Virus record (IMG/VR): IMGVR_UViG_3300031857_000815
Coordinates: 1 to 32,473 of that record
DNA: 32,473 bases
Direction: 5' to 3' (one strand)
From: a virus
The notes under the pieces were generated by a model, which searched no databases, was not told the origin of the DNA, and saw nothing but the letters and a program-made list of their open reading frames with translations. Position numbers and translations under genes: made by a program. Shown here piece after piece: positions 1 to 8,078 of this stretch. Each line of letters opens with the position of its first letter. Position 1 is the stretch's first letter.

Positions 1-1156
1 CGCTACCAATTTCACAAGCTAATGTAGTAGAATTTGTCCTTATGTAAGTTGATATATGTGAGCTTAATGCTGTTGTAGAATCAAAGAAAAATCCTGTTGA
101 ACCATAACCATTTGTTCCGTTAGGCAAAACTCCTGTTGAACTGTGCGTGATTCCACCGTTCCAAGTAATTTGATATTGAGCTGTATTCTTAAGATTATAA
201 GATGTGCTTGTACTTGTACCGCCAACAAATGGATAAACCGCTTTCATCTTAGTCCACAAACCATCCGCTTTCATTCCTATAACAAGGTTGTTAATTGCGT
301 TTGCTTCTACTTGGTCTTGAATATCTGCTGCTGTAACAAAGGCTTGAGCATCTGCATCTGATACTGTTTGTGTGCCTATAGAACGTCCTAAAGTTGTTTG
401 GAATGCTTGTACTGCTGTGTAAAAGTTAAGTGCTTCGGCGTCTGTTAAACCATCACCTATTGAGGCAAAAGCGTAATTTCTTTGTGTGTAGTATTGAGCT
501 GTTCCACTAACATTTAGAGCGCCTAAAAAAGCATTTAAATCAAGTCTTGCTCCATTTGCTCCTGTATATGTGCTTCCTAATTGTGTTCCACTTTTAAATA
601 ATTTTAAAACATTTGAAGCCGTCCTTGTTCCAACATAAAAACCTGTTGAATTTGTGTTTCCAGTTAATACTCCTGAGCCTCCATTAATATAAGCATAAGC
701 ATTATTTGAAAATCTCGCATATAAACCAGTTACAGCTGACGCATTTAAACCTCCAAAATCCAAACCTCCTAAATCATTATTTGTTCTTGAATACAATGAT
801 AAATGCATTGAATCATTTGTGCTAAATGCTGTATTTGGATTTAATCCCGTATTTGCATATCCATTAACACCAGACGTATAACCATTAGAATTATGTGTTG
901 CACCACCACTAAATGATAATTGATATTGTGCTGTATTGCGTAGGTTGTAAGAATTACTTGTACTGCTTCCACCTACAAAAGGATACAAAGCCTTCATTTT
1001 ACTCCAAATGCTATACCCTTTTAAGTCAACTACTAATTGATTAATAGCACTTTGTTGTGTAGGGTCTGTAATTGCAGCAGCTGTTATGAATGCTTGTGCA
1101 TCGGGGTCAACTGCAGGAGTCTTAGGCATTAAGGATATTAAGTTGTAATAACTCAT
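1..1156 (-). CDS. Modular tail-fibre-like protein A, cut by the window edge
   Basis: The reading frame starts at ATG 1156-1154 (overlapping the previous stop as ATGA) and stays open to base 1, so the C-terminus is missing. It holds two copies of a module also present twice in the gene at 4569-6146. Each opens with D-x-D-A-Q-A-F and continues with AIN-x-LV, a W-x-KMKA stretch and YPFVGG; they begin near residues 17 and 267. The rest of each module is rich in Thr, Ser, Asn and Gly and probably forms beta structure, as in lectin-like fibre domains. Inference: a virion fibre or receptor-binding protein, given its place among late structural genes just after the lysis cassette. Receptor and exact fold cannot be told from sequence. 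Confidence 0.8.
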   Translation of the reverse strand, partial: MSYYNLISLMPKTPAVDPDAQAFITAAAITDPTQQSAINQLVVDLKGYSIWSKMKALYPFVGGSSTSNSYNLRNTAQYQLSFSGGATHNSNGYTSGVNGYANTGLNPNTAFSTNDSMHLSLYSRTNNDLGGLDFGGLNASAVTGLYARFSNNAYAYINGGSGVLTGNTNSTGFYVGTRTASNVLKLFKSGTQLGSTYTGANGARLDLNAFLGALNVSGTAQYYTQRNYAFASIGDGLTDAEALNFYTAVQAFQTTLGRSIGTQTVSDADAQAFVTAADIQDQVEANAINNLVIGMKADGLWTKMKAVYPFVGGTSTSTSYNLKNTAQYQITWNGGITHSSTGVLPNGTNGYGSTGFFFDSTTALSSHISTYIRTNSTTLACEIGS

Positions 1157-1596
1157 GCCTCAGTAGTTACGCCAATTACATCAAACTTATCGTCAGTAGC
1201 GTTATATATAACGCCAACATATGTTGTCTTACTTATAACAGTTGTAGCTGGCAACGTAACACCTATCGCTCTATATTTGGTATCAAATGTAATAGCTCTT
1301 GCAGTACCATCATCTTTAATTCTTATCATCATATCCTTGCCTTGTGGCCATGTACCTGTAGGATTAGCTAAAGCTAAGGCAGCCGCTTGAGCAGTTATCA
1401 CTACAATGTCATTGCCATATACTGGCGTAACAGTAGCTGAACTAACAACAGACTGAACTGAAGGTGTTTTTACTAATGTTTGTATATCCTCAATAGTATA
1501 TACATTTGATGGGCTGTTGGCCTGAGCTGATTTTCTTTCATATGTATCAACGTCTGGAGCTATTCCTATAAACTTTGTGCCTGCTGGTATACTCAT
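1153..1596 (-). CDS. Small fibre-accessory or tail structural protein
   Basis: 147 aa, starting MSIPAGTKFIGI. Its first 45 or so residues are clearly related to those of the gene just upstream (1598-2227): both have MSIP-x-GT, FIGI, ERKS, QANSP and VYTIE in the same order. After that the two differ. The rest is beta-rich without Cys or membrane segments. A shared N-terminus with variable C-terminus is typical of virion proteins docking on a common partner, so I infer a fibre or baseplate decoration. It ends 4 nt into the next gene (ATGA). Confidence 0.7.
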   Translation of the reverse strand: MSIPAGTKFIGIAPDVDTYERKSAQANSPSNVYTIEDIQTLVKTPSVQSVVSSATVTPVYGNDIVVITAQAAALALANPTGTWPQGKDMMIRIKDDGTARAITFDTKYRAIGVTLPATTVISKTTYVGVIYNATDDKFDVIGVTTEA

Positions 1597-1597
1597 T

Positions 1598-2227
1598 TTA
1601 ATATGTTTTGTTTAGTATAAATATATCACTGTAAATACTATTAGCCGCGTTGGCAGCACCCCATTGTACTGTTATATCAAGTGTATTAGATATAGTAGTA
1701 TTAAATGTTGTATTATTAACTTGATTAAAAGCAAATCCTTCCAAAACACCATTTGATGTTTTCACATAGTGAAATGTTCCTAATGAAACTATAGAAGCTA
1801 CACCAGCAGCACCTAACTGTCTAATGGTAAAATCTATATTTAAAGAGAATACATCATTTGTGATGTTAGAAATAGGTTGAGCACCGCTATCAAGCAAGAT
1901 CACAGAACCAGATTTAACTCTTATTCTTATAGTTTGATTGTTAGTAGCATTTAATATACCAGCCATTACAGCTCTAAAGCTATCTCCTATTTGAAATCCA
2001 TTGGCTGGCACAGATAGTGATCCCACACCTCCATTGATCAGAGATGTCTCTACTATAGTATTAGTAATAGGAGTACTGTTTGCCGTCTGAGCAAACAAAC
2101 CTATATTACCTTGTATCTGCTCTATTGTATAAACTTCAGTAGGACTATTTGCTTGTGTTGATTTTCTTTCAACCATGTCAACTCCTGGTAGAATTCCTAT
2201 AAATCGTGTGCCAGATGGTATACTCAT
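1598..2227 (-). CDS. Fibre-like structural protein with shared N-terminal anchor
   Basis: 209 aa. Residues 1-45 match the anchor-like N-terminus of the next gene (MSIPSGTRFIGI, ERKS, QANSP, VYTIE). Residues 60-209 are a separate Asn/Thr/Ile-rich beta domain, compatible with a C1q/TNF-like or jelly-roll head as seen in many phage fibre tips; that fold assignment is inference. The gene lies 1 nt before the next and 5 nt after the previous, within a late tail-fibre block. Confidence 0.7.
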   Translation of the reverse strand: MSIPSGTRFIGILPGVDMVERKSTQANSPTEVYTIEQIQGNIGLFAQTANSTPITNTIVETSLINGGVGSLSVPANGFQIGDSFRAVMAGILNATNNQTIRIRVKSGSVILLDSGAQPISNITNDVFSLNIDFTIRQLGAAGVASIVSLGTFHYVKTSNGVLEGFAFNQVNNTTFNTTISNTLDITVQWGAANAANSIYSDIFILNKTY

Positions 2228-2232
2228 AATGC

Positions 2233-2676
2233 TTAGTTATATACTCTTATCTCAAAACTAGTCTTGTACAACATAGCATCTTGATAGTTACTACTTAATA
2301 AAGTATCTAGTATAATACTGTCAGCATCGTTTACATATGCATAAGTATATACAGAATCACCTCCACCTAATGGAAAAGTACCAGCTTGGTTTACAAGTAT
2401 TAACACCTTATCGGCATCTGGAAACTCTCCAACAAGTGTGGCTTTATAATTACCCATGCCTAACCTAGTCCATACAATAGAACCAGATAATGTGTTATCT
2501 AGAACAACAGCCGTTGGATCGCTAATACCTGATTGAGTTAATAATGCCGTATAAACTTTATATGTAGTACTACTAAAGTTAGACATGTCAAACTGTTTCT
2601 GATCGCCATTAGAATCGCTACCAAATAGTTTATCTCCTGCGCTAGGTGTCTTTAGTGGATAATTATTTACTTTCAT
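2233..2676 (-). CDS. Structural protein, probable fibre component
   Basis: 147 aa, first gene of the fibre block downstream of a promoter element. The N-terminus (NYPLKTPSAGDKLFGSDSNG) looks like the short docking segment common at the start of Bacteroidota phage fibre proteins. The remainder is beta-rich. ATG lies only 4 nt after the TATATTTG element at 2681-2688, so the message may be leaderless or nearly so. No enzymatic motif is visible. Confidence 0.65.
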   Translation of the reverse strand: MKVNNYPLKTPSAGDKLFGSDSNGDQKQFDMSNFSSTTYKVYTALLTQSGISDPTAVVLDNTLSGSIVWTRLGMGNYKATLVGEFPDADKVLILVNQAGTFPLGGGDSVYTYAYVNDADSIILDTLLSSNYQDAMLYKTSFEIRVYN

Positions 2677-2680
2677 AATA

Positions 2681-2688
2681 CAAATATA
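2681..2688 (-). promoter_or_regulatory. Bacteroidota-type -7 element (TATATTTG)
   Basis: On the minus strand TATATTTG matches TAnnTTTG exactly and sits 4 nt before ATG 2676, between the stop of the 45-aa gene and the fibre block. No TTG -33 box is evident at normal spacing, so activity would be weak or need an activator. Confidence 0.5.
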
Positions 2689-2689
2689 G

Positions 2690-2827
2690 TTATTTTCCTT
2701 GACCTCTATATCCCTTCTTGTATAGTTTACTGGTCTTTATTTTTGACTGTTTTGTTTTAGCATGAACACCTGGTCGGCTTACATACTTTTTTTCAAATCT
2801 CTTTACCTCGTCTGCCTTCTTTTTCAT
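2690..2827 (-). CDS. Small Lys-rich protein, 45 aa
   Basis: Overlaps the amidase stop as ATGA (ATG 2827-2825) and ends at TAA 2692-2690. It is strongly basic, with SRPGVHAK followed by Lys/Ser repeats and a YKKGYRGQGK end. I recall similar short proteins from other aquatic Bacteroidota phages, but no function is known to me. It may bind DNA or RNA by charge alone. The tight overlap with amidase and the protein-like pattern support it as a real gene. Confidence 0.65.
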   Translation of the reverse strand: MKKKADEVKRFEKKYVSRPGVHAKTKQSKIKTSKLYKKGYRGQGK

Positions 2828-3465
2828 AATCCTTTTAACATTTTAATTAATCGTGGACAAGGGTAAACGTCTGACTTATCAACCCTAACAGAGTTATGTG
2901 TGTATAGACCGTTCTCACCTTTTAATGCACGTTTAGATAAATCCCATATGTCATCGTTATATTTTAGACTTATGCCATATGTCTCACCAAGATAAACAAG
3001 AAGCTCTCTTGTAGCCTCTATCTGCTTGTCTGAGTATTTGTGCCAAAGTTTATGTCTTTTGAATGGCTTATCTAAAACAGTAACCTCTGAAGGATCAACA
3101 ACACCACCAACATAGTTATAATACTTTCCACCTTTCTCTACCAAGTACGCCCAGTTAGTTATCTCTATACCTACCGAATACTTATCTAAGTTCTTATATG
3201 GCAATCCTTGACCTTTAAACACGCTGTCTTTTACACCTAAGTGCCACGCCCAATCTCTTGAACTAAACGCTTGTGCTATCGTACCTTCGTATCCTATCAC
3301 AAATGCAGTAGCTACACGCTCTTTGTTAGATTCCCAACCTTTAATTGTGTTTACCGCGTTCTTATTACCAGCTGTGTGGTGTAAATAGATTTGATTTTTA
3401 GCAGTGTTCTCTGCAATGTACTGAGACTCTGGAAGTCTTTGCTGTACGATTTTAGTAGTATCCAT
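2824..3465 (-). CDS. N-acetylmuramoyl-L-alanine amidase (endolysin)
   Basis: 213 aa, Amidase_2/PGRP-type zinc hydrolase that cleaves the bond between MurNAc and L-Ala in peptidoglycan. Visible features: HHTAG near residues 29-33 (first Zn ligand), the central strand with GYEGTIAQ and WAWHLG, SVGIEI near residue 117, and a C-terminal HNSVR-x-DKSDVYPCP segment carrying the second His and the Cys/Asp ligands. There is no signal peptide, so release needs the holin encoded immediately upstream (overlap of one base, stop TAA with ATG). It is the last enzyme of the lysis cassette. Confidence 0.9.
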   Translation of the reverse strand: MDTTKIVQQRLPESQYIAENTAKNQIYLHHTAGNKNAVNTIKGWESNKERVATAFVIGYEGTIAQAFSSRDWAWHLGVKDSVFKGQGLPYKNLDKYSVGIEITNWAYLVEKGGKYYNYVGGVVDPSEVTVLDKPFKRHKLWHKYSDKQIEATRELLVYLGETYGISLKYNDDIWDLSKRALKGENGLYTHNSVRVDKSDVYPCPRLIKMLKGL

Positions 3466-3887
3466 TATTGTTTAATTTTTTCAGCTTCCTCTTTTGCTCT
3501 TAATACAAATGATCTAAGAGACTTTATGATATTCTTGCCTGTTACAGCCTCATAATTTTCGTTGATTGACAATATCTCAACAAACACACACCCAAGTGCG
3601 ACAACCTTTGTCATTATTAGCTCAACAGAGATGAACTCAGCCACTAAATCAGCAGCGATATACTTCTCTATCAAGAACACGAAAACAATAGCTCCAGAGT
3701 AAAGAACTGACTTACTTATGGTATGTGATAACTTCCTGCTCTTTATAGAGCCCCATCCGTTCTTTTTAACACTTCGCCAGATGCCGAACATAGTGTCTAA
3801 TAATATAGCACATATCGCTATGTATATCATTGGCTTTACTGGACTTATTATAGCTAGTAAGGATGCTATTAAGATCTTAATTTTCAT
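3465..3887 (-). CDS. Holin, phage holin family 4-like
   Basis: 140 aa with three or four hydrophobic segments: about residues 5-19, 20-36 (AICAILLDTMFGIW), 61-78 and 85-106. The end is charged (KEEAEKIKQ). The LLD-x-x-FGIW segment followed by a basic loop (KSRKL) resembles the TcdE/holin-4 family. It would form the inner-membrane lesion that frees the amidase. It overlaps the spanin gene by 4 nt upstream and the amidase by 1 nt downstream, so the three are translationally coupled. Confidence 0.85.
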   Translation of the reverse strand: MKIKILIASLLAIISPVKPMIYIAICAILLDTMFGIWRSVKKNGWGSIKSRKLSHTISKSVLYSGAIVFVFLIEKYIAADLVAEFISVELIMTKVVALGCVFVEILSINENYEAVTGKNIIKSLRSFVLRAKEEAEKIKQ

Positions 3888-4318
3888 TTTTTTGAATATA
3901 TGATGTAAACAACTAAAAATATAAACAAGATGCCTAGTATTCTATATAGCCACATCTTGTTGTCTTTCTCATAGTACTTTACTGGTATCTTTCTTTCAAT
4001 GATCTTCTCGTAAGGTTTTTCTATAAATACAGTGTCGCACTTTCCGTTTATATACACCTTGTCATCAACTCTCCAAACTTTAACCTTTAAACGATCTTTT
4101 GTTATAGTGACGGTATCGTACAACTGATCAACCTTTACAACAGTATCTACCCTTACCTCTGGGATTGTTATTCTAATTGTGTCTCGTATGGTATCCTTTA
4201 TTATCAAGGTATCAGTAGTCAATAACCAAGGATGATTTTTAACCAACCTATTGAAACGTTGTTTTGGACTACATGACAATAGACCGATTGATAGTATGAT
4301 ATATAGGATGATCTTCAT
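3884..4318 (-). CDS. Unimolecular spanin (u-spanin) candidate
   Basis: 144 aa. The N-terminus is a lipoprotein signal ending LLSC (lipobox, Cys16), and residues about 122-141 form a single C-terminal membrane segment (ILGILFIFLVVYIIY) followed by SKK. Between them is a beta-prone, Thr/Val/Ile/Asp-rich periplasmic region. An outer-membrane lipid anchor plus an inner-membrane C-terminal helix in one chain is the defining design of u-spanins such as T1 gp11, which fuse the two membranes in the last step of lysis. Position next to holin and amidase supports this. No homology search was possible. Confidence 0.75.
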   Translation of the reverse strand: MKIILYIILSIGLLSCSPKQRFNRLVKNHPWLLTTDTLIIKDTIRDTIRITIPEVRVDTVVKVDQLYDTVTITKDRLKVKVWRVDDKVYINGKCDTVFIEKPYEKIIERKIPVKYYEKDNKMWLYRILGILFIFLVVYIIYSKK

Positions 4319-4569
4319 TATTCAAAAGGTGGTGGTGTTGGTTTCGGTTCGTAAGGAATCAAGTCAAGGTCTTTAACCCATAAAAAGTCTGGATTAACAC
4401 ATTGCTCCATTTCCTCTATTGATATTACCCAATTGTCGTTTACATCTTGGATAGGATTAAAAAAGCTGTCAGGTGCATACCATTGACCTACTAATTCGTC
4501 TTTTTGTACCTCAGTCAATAGTCCGACATAGGTAGCTTTTTGTTCTGTTGTTAAATCTGTTAGTTTCAT
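4318..4569 (-). CDS. Hypothetical acidic protein
   Basis: 83 aa, acidic, with four Trp and a Pro-rich tail (EPKPTPPPFE). Its first 30 residues are helix-prone. It links the fibre gene upstream to the spanin downstream with overlaps of 1 nt on either side. Phage genes at this place often encode fibre chaperones or assembly factors, but nothing in the sequence proves it. Confidence 0.6.
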   Translation of the reverse strand: MKLTDLTTEQKATYVGLLTEVQKDELVGQWYAPDSFFNPIQDVNDNWVISIEEMEQCVNPDFLWVKDLDLIPYEPKPTPPPFE

Positions 4570-6146
4570 TATACGTTTCTATTTAATGCTGTTTGGAATG
4601 TAGTTACACGAGTATCTAAGTCAGTCATATTTTGACTTGTTAAACCATCTCCTATAAATGAGAATGCAATTTCTTTATTATCAAAAAAGTTAGGGTTGAC
4701 ACCGCCTAAATGAAAAGCATTTACATAAAGTGAATTACTATTATTGCTATAAGTATATTGCGTTCCTCTTATTTGTAAATTTATTTGTGTTGAATTTGCT
4801 CTATTTGCTATAAATAAACCTCTTGAATCTGAATTTGCTTGACTTGAAGCACTTGGATTATTTACTCTTAAATATGTAAGATTTCCAGACCTTAACCATA
4901 AAGAACATTCAGCACTTGCACCACCTGTTACATTGCCAATAGAAGGCGCATTTCTATCTACATTTGTCCTTGAATAAACTCCATAACTTGTCGAGTTTAA
5001 ACCTAAAACATTTTGTGCAATTAATTTAGTATCTGCATAACCATTAGTACCATTTGGAGTAGCACCTGTTGAACTATGTGTCCAACCACCGCTAAACACT
5101 AATCTAAACGCAGCATCAGTATCTAAAGGATTAACAAGGTTATATTTATGCGTTGTACTTGTTCCACCAACAAAAGGATAGATTGCTTTCATCTTAGTCC
5201 ACAAGCTATCAGCTTTTAATCCTATTACTAAATTGTTTATTGCGTTAGCTTCTACTTGGTCAACTATACCTGCGTTAGTAACAAATGCTTGTGCATCTGC
5301 ATCTGATACTGTTTGTGTGCCTATTGACCGTCCTAAAGTTGTTTGAAATGCTTGTACCGCTGTGTAAAAGTTAGCTGCTTCGGTGTCTGTTAAGCCGTCA
5401 CCTATTGAAGCGAAGGCAACTTGTTTTGATGAATAAGATTCAGGAGTTGATGTTGATACATTATAACGCGCTCCCAATGATAAATTACCATTTAATGTAC
5501 CTGTACTTGATGCAGTTTTTGTTAATCCAAATTGTGAATTATTTTTAAATATTTTGAATATTGTTGAAGATGTCCTTGTGTTTATATACAAACCTCTTGA
5601 ATCAGTATTTGCAACAGAAATAATATCACCACCTGCTGTAAAATTTCCAAAATAAGCAACATTTGAAATTCTTGACTCTATATCAATAAATGTAGTTGGA
5701 AAGCCAAAATTATAAACACCACAATCAACAGCAGCTTCATCTTTATTTTGTCTAATATATAAAGATATATGATTATTATTAATATATGAATTAATATTAA
5801 ATTTAGTATCACCCCATCCATTAACACCTCCAAATTGAACACCATTAGCATCATGAGTTACGCCACCATTCCAAATTATTCTAAACGCAGCGTCTAAATC
5901 TCTTGGGTCTTTTAAGTTAAACTTGTGAGCTAAAGCAGAACCACCTACAAACGGATACAAAGCCTTCATTTTAGTCCAAACATTATACCCTTTCAAGTCA
6001 ACTACCAAAGTATTAATAGCACTTTGTTGAGTAGGGTCTGTTATTGCAGCCGCTGTAATGAATGCTTGTGCATCGGGGTCAACTCCTCCTCCACCAGCGA
6101 CAGCTCTAGCTCCTATGGCATTTGATATGGATATCTGTAAAGCCAT
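4569..6146 (-). CDS. Modular tail-fibre-like protein B
   Basis: 525 aa. After a short N-terminus with AGGGG at residues 17-21, it holds two modules starting near residues 23 and 282. Each has D-x-D-A-Q-A-F, an AINxLV helix, W-x-KMKA and YPFVGG, then a beta-rich Asn/Ser/Thr region with SRGLYI or SRGLFI and a closing helix containing F-IGDGL and FQT-x-LxR. The same modules occur in the truncated gene at 1-1156, with near-identical DNA in places (for example 347-379 against 5292-5324). Inference: receptor-binding fibre built by module duplication. Confidence 0.8.
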   Translation of the reverse strand: MALQISISNAIGARAVAGGGGVDPDAQAFITAAAITDPTQQSAINTLVVDLKGYNVWTKMKALYPFVGGSALAHKFNLKDPRDLDAAFRIIWNGGVTHDANGVQFGGVNGWGDTKFNINSYINNNHISLYIRQNKDEAAVDCGVYNFGFPTTFIDIESRISNVAYFGNFTAGGDIISVANTDSRGLYINTRTSSTIFKIFKNNSQFGLTKTASSTGTLNGNLSLGARYNVSTSTPESYSSKQVAFASIGDGLTDTEAANFYTAVQAFQTTLGRSIGTQTVSDADAQAFVTNAGIVDQVEANAINNLVIGLKADSLWTKMKAIYPFVGGTSTTHKYNLVNPLDTDAAFRLVFSGGWTHSSTGATPNGTNGYADTKLIAQNVLGLNSTSYGVYSRTNVDRNAPSIGNVTGGASAECSLWLRSGNLTYLRVNNPSASSQANSDSRGLFIANRANSTQINLQIRGTQYTYSNNSNSLYVNAFHLGGVNPNFFDNKEIAFSFIGDGLTSQNMTDLDTRVTTFQTALNRNV

Positions 6147-6149
6147 AAA

Positions 6150-6425
6150 TTACCAAAGAGCAATAATGTCAGTAGCTGTTGTTGTAGATGAAAACACTCT
6201 GATCACCTGGATCGGAATGAATGAACCGTCTGGCACATTTTGCAATGTAACGTCATCACCGTCCGCTGTCATAATACGCAATATACCACCTGTACCTACA
6301 TATAATACACAAGGCCATCTTGCCTCGTTAGGTGAAGCTGTAGCGTCTCCAGGATATGGGATGTTTACAGTATTACTTGGTGTAACAGCAGCAGCTCTGC
6401 TTGTTTGTAGTTTTAAGTTTGCCAT
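6150..6425 (-). CDS. Small virion protein, spike or baseplate-like
   Basis: 91 aa. The pattern PNEARWPCVLYVGTGG, then a short strand with GDDVTL, then DGSFIPIQVIRVFS and a hydrophobic end is a compact beta protein seen often beside phage fibre genes. I take it as a decoration or spike component; role inferred from pattern and context. It ends 3 nt before the fibre gene start. Confidence 0.65.
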   Translation of the reverse strand: MANLKLQTSRAAAVTPSNTVNIPYPGDATASPNEARWPCVLYVGTGGILRIMTADGDDVTLQNVPDGSFIPIQVIRVFSSTTTATDIIALW

Positions 6426-6428
6426 TTT

Positions 6429-6689
6429 TTATTTTTTTGTGCTTTTACCATTAGCTCCATTACGACCCCTATTGATCGATGGACTCTCAAGTACAAATTT
6501 ACCATTTTTTTTCTTACTAACATCCATACCACCCTTACCGTCAATACCTCTGCTTCTTCTTTCCTTTGTGTGTTCAGCTCTGTACTTCTTCTGCTCAGTA
6601 GTAGCGTTAAGCTCTCTCTGATACTCCCTGCGTTTCTCAGCAGCCTTTGGATTGGATGCGTAGTACTTTGATGTCTTACTGTTTCCCAT
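6429..6689 (-). CDS. Lys/Arg-rich small protein with KYYASNPK motif
   Basis: 86 aa, highly basic. The start SKYYASNPKAAEKRREYQ is close to the start of the gene at 8216-8482 (DKYWASNPKK), so the two share an N-terminal motif. The rest is charged and helical, then Gly/Asn-rich. Such proteins are frequent in aquatic phages, but I know no proven function. It could be DNA-associated cargo or a structural peptide of the virion. Confidence 0.65.
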   Translation of the reverse strand: MGNSKTSKYYASNPKAAEKRREYQRELNATTEQKKYRAEHTKERRSRGIDGKGGMDVSKKKNGKFVLESPSINRGRNGANGKSTKK

Positions 6690-7068
6690 ATTTAGATGTT
6701 TTCTTTGCTATTTTTTTAGGTTGAGGCACAACGGATCCAACACCCCCGCCCTCACGTTTTGCTCTTGTGGTTGCAGCGTACTCTGCGTTAGTCAACGCAG
6801 CAATGGCCTTCTTAGGCAAGTACCGCTCACCTGTCTCCTTGCTTGGCTTACCACTCTTTGTGGTCCACTCTTGCTTTGTCCATTTCGATAGGTTGTTGTC
6901 AGCGGACTTTTTACCAGAGTATTTGCCTCCAGATTCTTTATACTTAGCAACAGCCAATTGTGCCTTGCGAGCTGACCAAGACCCTGCATCACCGCCTTTT
7001 GTACCAGCCTTAACGCTAGATACAATTCGACTCCATAACGCTGGATTGGATTTTTTAGCTGTTTGCAT
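6676..7068 (-). CDS. DUF5872-like basic protein
   Basis: 130 aa. It carries the succession NPALWSRI, VKAGTKGGDAG, WSARKAQLAV, YKESGGKY, a Leu-Ser-KW segment, RYLPKKA and TTRAKREGGG, which I recognise as the DUF5872 pattern found in phage and giant-virus genomes. It is Lys-rich with a basic tail. Function unknown; the family is probably virion- or nucleic-acid-associated. It overlaps both neighbours by 14 nt. Confidence 0.7.
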   Translation of the reverse strand: MQTAKKSNPALWSRIVSSVKAGTKGGDAGSWSARKAQLAVAKYKESGGKYSGKKSADNNLSKWTKQEWTTKSGKPSKETGERYLPKKAIAALTNAEYAATTRAKREGGGVGSVVPQPKKIAKKTSKYGKQ

Positions 7069-7564
7069 TTTTAGATAACTTTATACCTTTTTCTATATTT
7101 TTTTCAGTTCTTTTATTTACTCTTTCAGATACTTTTGGATTAGTTAATTCTCTATTTGTTTTTTCTTTGTACTTCCAATTTTTTCCTCTAGATACTAACT
7201 TTGTTTTATCTCTAAAATCTTGTAATTCTGGATTACTTTTATATTCTTCAAGTTCTTTATATGTTGATTCATGTCTTTTTGGTTTATAAAATTTTCCAGT
7301 TTTTTCACTTGTACTCACGCCATGAAATAAATATTTGTTTTCTTCTGGATGATATACCTCATAAAACATAGGATTATCTCTATTTTGAGCTTCGTTAAAA
7401 TCTTTTGGTTTCCCAGAGTCTTTCCAATATCTCTTCATCGCATATTCCTTCTCATTAGTCTGAGAAAGATTAGAAGGTAATGACTCTTTAAAATTTTTAT
7501 ATCTTTTCTTACCAAAGAAATCTATATCATTATTCTTGAATGGTATTTTGTCATAATTATCCAT
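7055..7564 (-). CDS. Hypothetical Lys/Glu/Asn-rich protein
   Basis: 169 aa, charged and low in hydrophobic residues, with many Lys-Glu-Tyr stretches, a central HPEENKYLFHGVS strand and a Lys-rich end. No recognised domain. Base composition is more AT-rich than the genes on either side (6676-7068 and 7567-7869), which may mean a separate origin. It sits in a run of basic late proteins. Confidence 0.55.
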   Translation of the reverse strand: MDNYDKIPFKNNDIDFFGKKRYKNFKESLPSNLSQTNEKEYAMKRYWKDSGKPKDFNEAQNRDNPMFYEVYHPEENKYLFHGVSTSEKTGKFYKPKRHESTYKELEEYKSNPELQDFRDKTKLVSRGKNWKYKEKTNRELTNPKVSERVNKRTEKNIEKGIKLSKNANS

Positions 7565-7566
7565 AA

Positions 7567-7869
7567 CTAACTTCCTTTAATCCATTTCTTACTAGGTGAT
7601 GCGGTTTTTGATGGGGCCCATTTTTCCTTGTCGGACCAATACGCTGCTGACATCTTACCCTTAGCGATATTCTTGGCGTGACGGCTTTTAAAAGCCTCAC
7701 GTTGACCTACAGTTTGGTTGGTCTTTACTCCCTGCTGACCAAAACGTATCGTCTTGATCTGATCACCTTCTTTAGCAACAACAATATGACTTTTGGTTGG
7801 ATGGCTAGGAGTTCGCTTGGGCTTATTAAATCCCTCAACGCCTGCTCTTTCTAATCTTGGGTCTTTCAT
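7567..7869 (-). CDS. DUF6321-like basic protein
   Basis: 100 aa from the chosen start (MKDPRLERAG). It has HIVVAKEGDQIKTIRFGQQG, then REAFKSRH-x-KNIAKGK and SAAYWSDKEKW, the pattern I recall as DUF6321. A longer frame begins at 7905, but its first 12 residues fall deep inside the upstream gene and lack the family pattern, so I prefer 7869. Function unknown; context suggests a virion-associated small protein. Confidence 0.6.
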   Translation of the reverse strand: MKDPRLERAGVEGFNKPKRTPSHPTKSHIVVAKEGDQIKTIRFGQQGVKTNQTVGQREAFKSRHAKNIAKGKMSAAYWSDKEKWAPSKTASPSKKWIKGS

Positions 7870-8077
7870 ATGGATGCTCTTTATGCCATTTTTTAGTAGC
7901 TTCAATTCCTTGCTTAATAGTTTTAACTTTTGCTACATTAGTTAAATTAATAGTATCCCATTTACCTTTATCTTTTGTTGGATGGTTTACCATTATATCA
8001 CCTGGATTACCTTTACCTATTTTATTGGTTTTTTTATAAATCCTGTGCTTTTCACCGTCAGCAATAACTATAGCCAT
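7835..8077 (-). CDS. Hypothetical basic protein
   Basis: 80 aa, with an N-terminal strand-rich half (MAIVIADGEKHRIYKK), a middle containing VAKVKTIKQGIE and a basic tail (RPKIRKSRR). No family recognised. It overlaps the next gene by 35 nt and follows the 46-aa gene by 1 nt. AT-rich codon use. Confidence 0.55.
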   Translation of the reverse strand: MAIVIADGEKHRIYKKTNKIGKGNPGDIMVNHPTKDKGKWDTINLTNVAKVKTIKQGIEATKKWHKEHPYERPKIRKSRR

Positions 8078-8078
8078 G

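Noticed and set aside
6058-6621. Rightward 187-aa frame antisense to structural genes
   Set aside because: It mirrors three well-supported leftward genes; low-complexity Leu/Pro/Phe content is typical of an antisense shadow.
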